A stretch of DNA of 36,405 nucleotides from Brevinematales bacterium (lineage in GTDB: Bacteria > Spirochaetota > Brevinematia > Brevinematales > GWF1-51-8). The stretch is taken from positions 1 to 36,405 of the forward strand of contig JABLXV010000035.1 of NCBI GenBank assembly GCA_013177895.1, read 5' to 3'. A model generated the notes under the pieces. It had not been told where the DNA came from, did no database searches, and worked only from the letters and a program-made list of their open reading frames with translations. Position 1 is the first letter of the stretch. Each line of letters starts with the position of its first letter. The position numbers were made by a program, and so were the translations under genes. Positions 31,045 through 36,405 of this stretch are shown piece after piece.

Positions 31045-31479
31045 ATGACTGGTATTCTTGCAATAGTACAGATTCTTATTCTCTTGGCCGGTGGAATCAT
31101 TGCGGCAAAAGTGTTGCTTGCTAAAATACTCCCGCCGCTTGGCGACTTAATTGAAAAGATAACGCCTTATCAATCGTATATCGGTATAGCTATCGGAATT
31201 TGGGGAGCTGTCGATTTGATAGTATTTCTGCTTTTCCCCCATCCGGCTTTTTACTATTTACCGTTATCCAGGGTATTTTTTATACTCATCGGAGTTGTCG
31301 AGCTTTTATTAGGTGTTATTCTCGCGATGGATTTTTTAAAGGCGAGAAAAGAACTGAAAGCGGAGTCCGTTGAAAAACTGGAAAAAGCGCTCATTCCTTT
31401 CAGAACCCCGTTGGGAATTCTTTCCATCGTAGCCGGATTTTATTCATTGATTTTTAGAATTATTTGGGGTGTTTTTTAA
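31045..31479 (+). CDS. Small four-TM membrane protein of unknown function
   Basis: A 144-residue integral membrane protein with about four hydrophobic segments (about 4-24, 46-64, 72-97 and 121-141), separated by a charged cytoplasmic-looking loop (KARKELKAESVEKLEKA). I do not recognise the family. AGGAGG precedes the ATG; it has its own promoter and a strong terminator, so it is a monocistronic gene. Confidence 0.7.
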   Translation: MTGILAIVQILILLAGGIIAAKVLLAKILPPLGDLIEKITPYQSYIGIAIGIWGAVDLIVFLLFPHPAFYYLPLSRVFFILIGVVELLLGVILAMDFLKARKELKAESVEKLEKALIPFRTPLGILSIVAGFYSLIFRIIWGVF

Positions 31480-31493
31480 TCATACAATCGGTT

Positions 31494-31521
31494 CCCCGCC
31501 TGAAAAGGCGGGGATTTTTTT
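31494..31521 (+). terminator. Intrinsic terminator of the 144-residue membrane protein gene
   Basis: CCCCGCC, loop TGAAAA, GGCGGGG, then A and seven T. Textbook intrinsic terminator, 15 bases after the stop. Confidence 0.92.
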
Positions 31522-31605
31522 ACCTACCCTTTGACTCCCGCCGTAATTTTTAGTATAATACTGTAGAGAGTTCCATCTTGGGGTGTGTTGATAAATCCGG
31601 TTTTT

Positions 31606-31723
31606 TCATTGCAAGTGGATTTGAAAAATCCGCGAAGCAATCTATTTTTAATAACTCAAAATGAGTTATAAAGAATACTTCTACCGCGCTTTAAAAATAT
31701 TTGTAGCGCGGTATCGCAGTGAC
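31606..31723. repeat. Dispersed palindromic element, copy 7
   Basis: Left end TCATTGCAAGTGG, GCGAAGCAATCTATTTTTA, a small AACTCAAAATGAGTT palindrome in the centre, then the CCGCGCTTTAAA / TAGCGCGG stem and right end ATCGCAGTGACG. Very like copy 3. It fills most of the 337-base gap; the remainder is the terminator before it and a T/C-rich stretch after it. Confidence 0.8.
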
Positions 31724-31816
31724 GCAAAATTCCTTCTTTGTCAACACGCCTCTTGGCGGTGATTTTAACTTGTCACTTTTTACTTTTCTACTTTTCACTT
31801 TAATAAGGAGAAAACT

Positions 31817-32257
31817 ATGGCCGAAGCCACTTATCTGGTTACACTCGAACAGGCGGGATTCGATATTCTGTACGCGCTGATGGCGGCCGACGGGCATATC
31901 GACGACAGGGAGATCGACGTTATCAAGGAATTCCTGCATTCCGAACGCGTCAAGCATAGCGCGTTATTCAACTATGAGAAACCTTATTACGGCGAATGCA
32001 ATTATCTCAAGGAACGGGATTACCTGAAGGAACTGGAACCGCGCTGGCTGAGACGGCGTTTCGAGAAGGCGGTGAAGGTATTGGGGGGATGGCTGGAGAG
32101 CGGGCCCGACGCGGAGGGATTCGAGAAGGACCTGGTCGAATTCTCGGTGAAGCTGATTCAGGCCGACGGGATAATCGCCCCGGAGGAAAAAGAGATGATC
32201 GAGTTTCTCGCGCGGGAATGGCGTCTGGACGCCGCCGAACTTCTTAAAATATCATAG
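31817..32257 (+). CDS. TerB-family protein
   Basis: A 146-residue all-helical protein with the duplicated acidic metal-binding motif of the TerB fold: ALMAADGHIDDREIDVIKEFL near residues 15-36 and LIQADGIIAPEEKEMIEFLAREW near 113-136, each a D-G-x-I-x-x-x-E pattern. TerB domains were named from tellurite resistance proteins but most, including stand-alone ones, have unknown roles, often linked to metal sensing or membrane stress. AAGGAG precedes the ATG. It converges with and overlaps the chemoreceptor gene by six bases. Confidence 0.82.
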   Translation: MAEATYLVTLEQAGFDILYALMAADGHIDDREIDVIKEFLHSERVKHSALFNYEKPYYGECNYLKERDYLKELEPRWLRRRFEKAVKVLGGWLESGPDAEGFEKDLVEFSVKLIQADGIIAPEEKEMIEFLAREWRLDAAELLKIS

Positions 32258-34147
32258 CCTGAACTGTCCTACAATCTCAGAAAGTTCCCTGCCCTTCATT
32301 TCCAACTGCTCGGCGAGCACCGAAAGTTCTTCCGACGACTGGACGTTTTCCTCGCCGTTACGGACGATTTCCTGGATACTGTCCACAATCTGGTTCGCCC
32401 CCTTGGACTGCTCCTCGATCGCGGTGCGGATACTCATCGATATCGCGCTGAGTTTTTCGCTGTTACGGAAAACATCCTGCACCATATTTTCCTGATCGCC
32501 CGTGATGAGGGTGATTTCCTGAAACATCTTATTACTGCCCTCGATATTCTGTACGATAGTTTTTAACGATTCGCTGGCTTCGCGGTTCAGGAGTTCCGAC
32601 TCCTGCCATTCCTTATGCCCCGCGTCGGATAGATTGACCGCCTCGTCGACGCTGGTTTTAATGGAGTAGATCAGCTTCTCGATATCCTGCACCGATACGG
32701 AGGTGCGTTCCGCGAGATTGCGGATTTCCGCGGCGACTATGGCGAATCCCTGCCCCATCGCGCCCGCGTGCGCTGCCTCGATAGCCGCGTTCATCGAGAG
32801 GATAGTCGTGCTCTCGGCGATCGCCTCGATCGATTCGAGGATTTCGTCGATATGGCGGGTCTGCTCGCCGGCGTTGCGGATTTTTTCGGACACCTCGCGG
32901 ATATTTTCCATAATCTTCGCGGTGCGGTCGATGGAGATATTCACCTTATCGATTCCCTTCTCGGCGGATTCTATATTCTCCGACGCTTTCCGGTTGATAT
33001 CCTTCGAGTTATTGATGATCGACCGGATCGCCTCGGAAAGCTGTTCGACCGCTCTATTCGTGCCGTCCATTATTTCAGTCTGGCTATTAACATCGGTCGT
33101 GATACTCTCCATCGTCATGGAGAACTCTTCCATCGCCGAGAGGATTTCCTCGGTATTCGACGACTGGTCGTTGACATTCTCGCTGACCGTATGGGAAGAC
33201 CCGGCAACCGCCTGCGAAGTGTTATCGATTTCCCCGGAGATGAGCTTGATCTTGCTGAAATTTTCGTGCAGTTTACGGCTGAAAAGATTGACCCTATGGA
33301 CAATATCACCGATCTCGTCGAAATGGGTCAGGATGACCCGTTTGGTCAGGTCGGCTTCCTTTCCGGCGGTGAGTTCGTCCAGTTTCTCGTTGAGGGTAGT
33401 AAGCTGTTTCCTGCTTTCGAGTGTGGAGATAAAATAAAGCCCGTAGCAGATAAGGAAAAAGATTAGGCTGATGATGCCGAGCCGCAGATAAACCGATTCG
33501 AGGGAATCGAAATAATCTTTGCGGAGGTAATTGACGAAAACGAAATAGGCGAGATGGGTCACCATAAAAAACAGGATGGCAAGCATGACTATGGAATTCT
33601 TGTTCCGGTAGAATAAATCGTTTTCGCCCGGGCGGATATCCGTCATATTCAGGAGCAGTTTATAATCGAACAGCAGGCGGTTGACGAGAAATATTGAATA
33701 GAGCGAGGCCATCAGTCCCGAGGCGTATTTGAGTATCAATCCCCAGAAAAACGGCAGCGGAGCCTTCCATCCTGAAATCGCGTAGAACACGATAACGCCG
33801 AGCGTCCAGAACACAACATTCACGACCATAAAAAACCATGGGACGTTCAGCGTGGATTTCCGCGCTTTCTCCTCATCGCTCCCGTCGAGAATGAACCTGA
33901 AGAGCGGTTTCAAAAAGCGGAGGATGACGAACACGAAGGCTATCGCGAACACGAGATATAAAGCGTAAGGGATAGGGGCTAAAGCCTTTAAAATCTGGGT
34001 ATTTAATTCGTTGGGAACAGTCACATGATAGAACGCGGTAAACAGCTCGCCGAACGCGAGAAACGCCAGGGGTATCAGAATCAGGGATAGCGCCAGTTTC
34101 AGTTTTAACCACTGAATCGCGCTGAGAGTACGAGTAGCTTTGCTCAT
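32252..34147 (-). CDS. Methyl-accepting chemotaxis protein with six-TM sensor region
   Basis: A 631-residue chemoreceptor. Six membrane segments (about 17-40, 57-78, 103-124, 132-156, 185-207 and 222-241) replace the usual two-TM, large periplasmic sensor. A HAMP-like linker follows (about 242-300), then a long cytoplasmic signalling coiled coil. The hairpin tip that contacts CheA and CheW is clear: AAIEAAHAGAMGQGFAIVAAEIRNLAERT. With almost no periplasmic loop, it probably senses a membrane-embedded signal, membrane energetics or a small molecule within the bilayer. No CheR-docking pentapeptide at the C terminus. No other chemotaxis gene is adjacent. Confidence 0.92.
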   Translation of the reverse strand: MSKATRTLSAIQWLKLKLALSLILIPLAFLAFGELFTAFYHVTVPNELNTQILKALAPIPYALYLVFAIAFVFVILRFLKPLFRFILDGSDEEKARKSTLNVPWFFMVVNVVFWTLGVIVFYAISGWKAPLPFFWGLILKYASGLMASLYSIFLVNRLLFDYKLLLNMTDIRPGENDLFYRNKNSIVMLAILFFMVTHLAYFVFVNYLRKDYFDSLESVYLRLGIISLIFFLICYGLYFISTLESRKQLTTLNEKLDELTAGKEADLTKRVILTHFDEIGDIVHRVNLFSRKLHENFSKIKLISGEIDNTSQAVAGSSHTVSENVNDQSSNTEEILSAMEEFSMTMESITTDVNSQTEIMDGTNRAVEQLSEAIRSIINNSKDINRKASENIESAEKGIDKVNISIDRTAKIMENIREVSEKIRNAGEQTRHIDEILESIEAIAESTTILSMNAAIEAAHAGAMGQGFAIVAAEIRNLAERTSVSVQDIEKLIYSIKTSVDEAVNLSDAGHKEWQESELLNREASESLKTIVQNIEGSNKMFQEITLITGDQENMVQDVFRNSEKLSAISMSIRTAIEEQSKGANQIVDSIQEIVRNGEENVQSSEELSVLAEQLEMKGRELSEIVGQFRL

Positions 34148-34162
34148 GTGACCGCCTTAATT

Positions 34163-34203
34163 TGCAATGCTATATTGTAATATCATTGCAGTATAATAAT
34201 CAA
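34163..34203 (-). promoter_or_regulatory. Chemoreceptor promoter with a palindrome over the -10 box
   Basis: Minus strand: TTGATT (34198-34203), 18-base spacer, TACAAT (34174-34179). The -10 lies inside an inverted repeat with perfect seven-base outer arms TGCAATG (34163-34169) and CATTGCA (34184-34190) and inner ATATT/AATAT arms, a plausible operator. Confidence 0.5.
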
Positions 34204-34213
34204 GTTTTCATTA

Positions 34214-34552
34214 TTAAAGCGCGGCCTCGCCCTGTTCGCCTGTTCGGATACGGATGACCTCCCCGATGGGATAGATAAATATTTTCCCGTCGCCGGCTTC
34301 GCCTGTATAACAGACCTCCTTGATCTTATCGACAATATTCGCAACCAGATTGTCAGCGGTGACCAGAACGATCATGAGTTTAGGAATCAGCTCGACTTCA
34401 TACTCCCCGCCGCGGAATAATTCCTTGTGCCCGCGCTGCCGCCCGAATCCCCCGGCCTCGAGAATAGTCATCCCGTGCACCCCGAGCAGCGAAAGCGCTT
34501 CTTTTAACGCAGTCAGCCGCGACGGCCGGATAATCGCTTCGATTTTTATCAT
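34214..34552 (-). CDS. glnB: PII nitrogen-regulatory protein
   Basis: A 112-residue PII protein, the trimeric sensor of 2-oxoglutarate and ATP/ADP that controls nitrogen assimilation. The T-loop GFGRQRGHKELFRGGEYEVELIPK region (residues about 36-59) keeps the tyrosine normally uridylylated (Y51 in GEY), while the nearby Tyr46 is Phe. The B-loop/C-loop TGEAGDGKIFIYPIGEVIRIRTGE is canonical for nucleotide binding. GGAGG precedes the ATG. No amtB, glnA or glnD lies in the window, so GlnB versus GlnK cannot be settled. A sigma-54-like promoter upstream fits nitrogen control. Confidence 0.93.
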   Translation of the reverse strand: MIKIEAIIRPSRLTALKEALSLLGVHGMTILEAGGFGRQRGHKELFRGGEYEVELIPKLMIVLVTADNLVANIVDKIKEVCYTGEAGDGKIFIYPIGEVIRIRTGEQGEAAL

Positions 34553-34574
34553 TGGTTTCCTCCTGACCTACTAT

Positions 34575-34591
34575 AACAATATTCGTGCCAA
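34575..34591 (-). promoter_or_regulatory. Sigma-54 (RpoN)-like promoter for the PII gene
   Basis: Minus strand: TTGGCACG, four bases, TTGTT. The -24 element is perfect; the -12 element is TTGT rather than TTGC, one mismatch at a normally conserved position, with correct spacing. The predicted start falls just before the GGAGG ribosome site, giving a very short leader. The rest of the 183-base gap is AT-rich with no gene. Confidence 0.5.
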
Positions 34592-34735
34592 CCGGTAAAA
34601 ATGATAGGATTGTTATGTTATTATATAACAAAGAGATAAGATGGTGATATAATCATAATGAATAGATATTATGCGATATATAGATTAATAATAGTGCATG
34701 TGGTTGGTATGTGATTATTTATTATGCCGCATCGG

Positions 34736-35020
34736 CTACAGGAGCCAGATCAGCAGATTCACCGCGATAACCAGCGTGACTAGAATAAATATGACGACAA
34801 TGAGGTGGGTTTGCCCTTTCAGCTCGGAGAAAAGGTATTGCAGGAAATAACGCGTTCCCGCCTTCGCGATATATTTCCGTGAGCTTGGGGGTAATGAACG
34901 GAAAACCTTATAATAGGGGTTGACGATTTTATAGGACTGCGCGAACGTTATGATAAACATTCCCGCGAGGAGCGCCCAATAAAAGATGCGGTACGCGATG
35001 AAAAAGACGTCCCCCGCCAT
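34736..35020 (-). CDS. Small two-TM membrane protein
   Basis: A 94-residue protein with an N-terminal membrane segment (about 5-26) and a C-terminal one (about 71-93), with a basic loop between (SLPPSSRKYIAKAGTRYFLQ). Not recognised. Its start overlaps the stop of the YkvA-family gene (TGATG), so the two are translationally coupled; it is the last gene of the DUF4159 operon. It may form a complex with the YkvA-like protein, which also has a C-terminal membrane segment. Confidence 0.65.
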   Translation of the reverse strand: MAGDVFFIAYRIFYWALLAGMFIITFAQSYKIVNPYYKVFRSLPPSSRKYIAKAGTRYFLQYLFSELKGQTHLIVVIFILVTLVIAVNLLIWLL

Positions 35021-35646
35021 CAGATTACCTTGAAATAGAATTTCAAAAGCAGGGTGATTATCGCCGCGATAAGCGCACCCGACAGGCTGATAATCACGAT
35101 AATCAGGTGTTTCTTGATATCCTTGTCCATCCTGCCCGGCGCCTGGTTCTTTCCCCCCACGAGGCCCATCAACTGGTCGTGGCGCAGGTCTTTCCGCAGT
35201 TCCGTGGTCTTCAGCGTATTTCTCACAATATCCGGGAGCGCCAGTTCCTTCTCGCGGCTCGACAGTTTCGATATAATCGCCCCGGCCACCATCCCGAGGA
35301 TAGCCACATCGTCCACATATCCCAGCACGGGGATAACGTCCGGGATAAAATCGAGCGGAGAGATAAAATAGACCAGCGCGGCGACCGTGTAGATTTTACT
35401 GCCGACATCGCCGCCCTTGCCGAACAGGTAATCGATGAGGATTTTTACTTTATCGCCGGCCTGCTTGACGATTTCCCCGAGCTTGCCCGCCTGGTCCTTC
35501 ACATGATCGAGGAAGTTTTTATCGTTTACTTTGATCTCCGCTTTCTCCTTATACTTGGAGTGCGCGAAACGCTCGAAGAGGCGGAGTTTCTTCTTTTTCT
35601 CTTTATCGTCGATAACTACGGCCTGCGCCGGTTCTTTCTTTTTCAA
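35020..35646 (-). CDS. YkvA-family (DUF1232) membrane protein
   Basis: A 208-residue protein. A basic N terminus (about 1-70) precedes the DUF1232/YkvA core, recognised by KIYTVAALVYFISPLDFIPDVIPVLGYVDDVAILG at about residues 79-115. A C-terminal membrane segment (about 180-205, LIIVIISLSGALIAAIITLLL) makes it longer than stand-alone YkvA proteins. The function of the family is unknown. GAGGAA precedes the ATG. It starts 11 bases after the DUF4159 gene and overlaps the next gene, so it is mid-operon. Confidence 0.82.
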   Translation of the reverse strand: MKKKEPAQAVVIDDKEKKKKLRLFERFAHSKYKEKAEIKVNDKNFLDHVKDQAGKLGEIVKQAGDKVKILIDYLFGKGGDVGSKIYTVAALVYFISPLDFIPDVIPVLGYVDDVAILGMVAGAIISKLSSREKELALPDIVRNTLKTTELRKDLRHDQLMGLVGGKNQAPGRMDKDIKKHLIIVIISLSGALIAAIITLLLKFYFKVI

Positions 35647-35657
35647 TGGCTTCCTCT

Positions 35658-36296
35658 CTAATAGGTCAATGAATAAATGACTATATTGACGCCCATCCTG
35701 AACGCGGCTTCGCGCTTCCCGGGGGGATCGTTATGAACCTCGGGGTAGTCCCATCCGTCGGCGATATCGCTTTCATAGGCGTAAAATACCGCGAGCCGCC
35801 CGCCGACGAACAAACCCCATCCCTCGGGCGGGGCGCCGTCATGCTCGTGTATCTTCGGCAGGCCGTCCTTGAACTCGTAGAAGCAATGATAGACCGGGTG
35901 ATCGAACGCCACCTTCTCGAACTTATACTCCGGGAAGACCTCCGCGATCACCTTGCGGAACGATTCGTCCAGCCCGTAGTCGTCGTTTACGAACAAGAAG
36001 CCTCCGTTCAGCACGAACTTCCTCAGGTTGGCCATCTCCTTCTCGTCCAATATCACCGGGACATGCCCGTTCAGGAAAAGGAATTGGTGCTCGAATATCC
36101 GTTCGTCGTCGAGGCCGAGCTCGACCGGTTCGGTCAGTGTATCGACAGTCGTCCGCCCGGCGAGTTCGTGCAGGAAATTCTTAACCCCGTCGAACGCGTT
36201 ATACCAGTCCCCGGAGCGGTACTTCAGGATAACGAAGTCGAACGGCCATAGCAGTACGGGTAATAGAATGAATAGCGATAATAAAACTCGTTTCAT
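35658..36296 (-). CDS. Exported DUF4159-domain protein
   Basis: A 212-residue protein with an N-terminal signal peptide (about 1-19, MKRVLLSLFILLPVLLWPF) and a DUF4159 domain, a glutamine-amidotransferase-like (flavodoxin-type) fold. Typical segments: FLFLNGHVPVILDEKEMANLRKFV, GGFLFVNDDYG, FRKVIAEVFPEYKFEK, DHPVYHCFYEF-x-DGLPKI and GRLAVFYAYESDIADGW. In other genomes DUF4159 proteins lie beside MoxR/BatA-type (aerotolerance) genes; none is seen before the window ends. It heads a three-gene operon with the YkvA-like and small membrane proteins. GGAG precedes the ATG. Confidence 0.85.
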   Translation of the reverse strand: MKRVLLSLFILLPVLLWPFDFVILKYRSGDWYNAFDGVKNFLHELAGRTTVDTLTEPVELGLDDERIFEHQFLFLNGHVPVILDEKEMANLRKFVLNGGFLFVNDDYGLDESFRKVIAEVFPEYKFEKVAFDHPVYHCFYEFKDGLPKIHEHDGAPPEGWGLFVGGRLAVFYAYESDIADGWDYPEVHNDPPGKREAAFRMGVNIVIYSLTY

Positions 36297-36311
36297 GCGC
36301 GCTCCGGGAGT

Positions 36312-36320
36312 ATTATAGCA
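36312..36320 (-). promoter_or_regulatory. Extended -10 promoter for the DUF4159 operon
   Basis: Minus strand: TGC directly followed by perfect TATAAT (36312-36317), an extended -10 element 16 bases before the start codon. The -35 region is only TTTTAA. A TTGACT lies further upstream but at the wrong spacing. Confidence 0.6.
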
Positions 36321-36405
36321 TGGTTTCCCCGTTTTTAAAAATATACGGTTTATAGTTGAAAGTCAAGCGGTTTTATTTTAAAGTATATCAGTTGACCGGA
36401 ATGAT

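Noticed and set aside
8454-31723. CRISPR-like array
   Set aside because: The repeats are palindromic, variable in length, and scattered kilobases apart; there is no regular spacer structure and no cas gene.

Overview
This window reads as the chromosome of a diderm (lipopolysaccharide-making) bacterium of roughly 50% GC, densely coded on both strands. Evidence for an outer membrane is the lipid A genes lpxA, lpxB and lpxC. A membrane-anchored M23 peptidase next to a bactofilin, a chemoreceptor, a stand-alone CheY-like regulator, a PilZ protein and a very large acidic TPR membrane protein fit a motile, possibly spirochaete-like organism; that placement is inference, with no rRNA or other marker in the window to prove it. 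No tRNA, rRNA, CRISPR array, phage or insertion-sequence transposase was recognised. Many genes are preceded by textbook sigma-70 promoters (TTGACx, 17 bp, TATAAT-like) and GGAGG ribosome binding sites.

Layout. 1-2700: PilZ protein (-), D-aminoacyl-tRNA deacylase and an MBL-fold hydrolase (+), TatD nuclease (-). 2800-8300: a plus-strand envelope block with M23 peptidase, bactofilin, STAS protein, lpxA, lpxB, ruvX/yqgF and then lpxC, the last preceded by a sigma-54-like promoter. 8300-10250: a HisIE-like protein with a degenerate cyclohydrolase half, a small unknown protein and rsmE. 10244-15430 (-): thioredoxin-fold protein, comF and the 1200-residue TPR protein. 16000-18190 (+): WbuC-like cupin, zinc-dependent phospholipase C family protein, and two tandem paralogous small unknown proteins. 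18345-21215: copper chaperone, small membrane protein (-) and copper P-type ATPase. 21470-24821 (-): CocE/NonD hydrolase, TetR regulator and AIM24/TIGR00266 protein. 24995-28772: exported caspase-like protein, ferritin-like protein (-), Ig-like lipoprotein, response regulator (-). 28832-32257: class II aldolase (-), two TerB-like proteins (one with a poly-acidic tail) and a small membrane protein. 32252-36296 (-): six-TM chemoreceptor, PII protein with a sigma-54-like promoter, and a DUF4159 / YkvA / small membrane protein operon.

The longer non-coding gaps are mostly occupied by one family of dispersed palindromic elements (seven copies, about 90-190 bp, ends resembling TGTCATTGCGAG and its complement). 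The most interesting items are the degenerate HisIE, the exported FecR/CARDB/caspase/EF-hand protein, the two sigma-54-like promoters (lpxC and PII), the repeat family, and the unknown tandem paralogues. No complete new defence or mobile system is evident.
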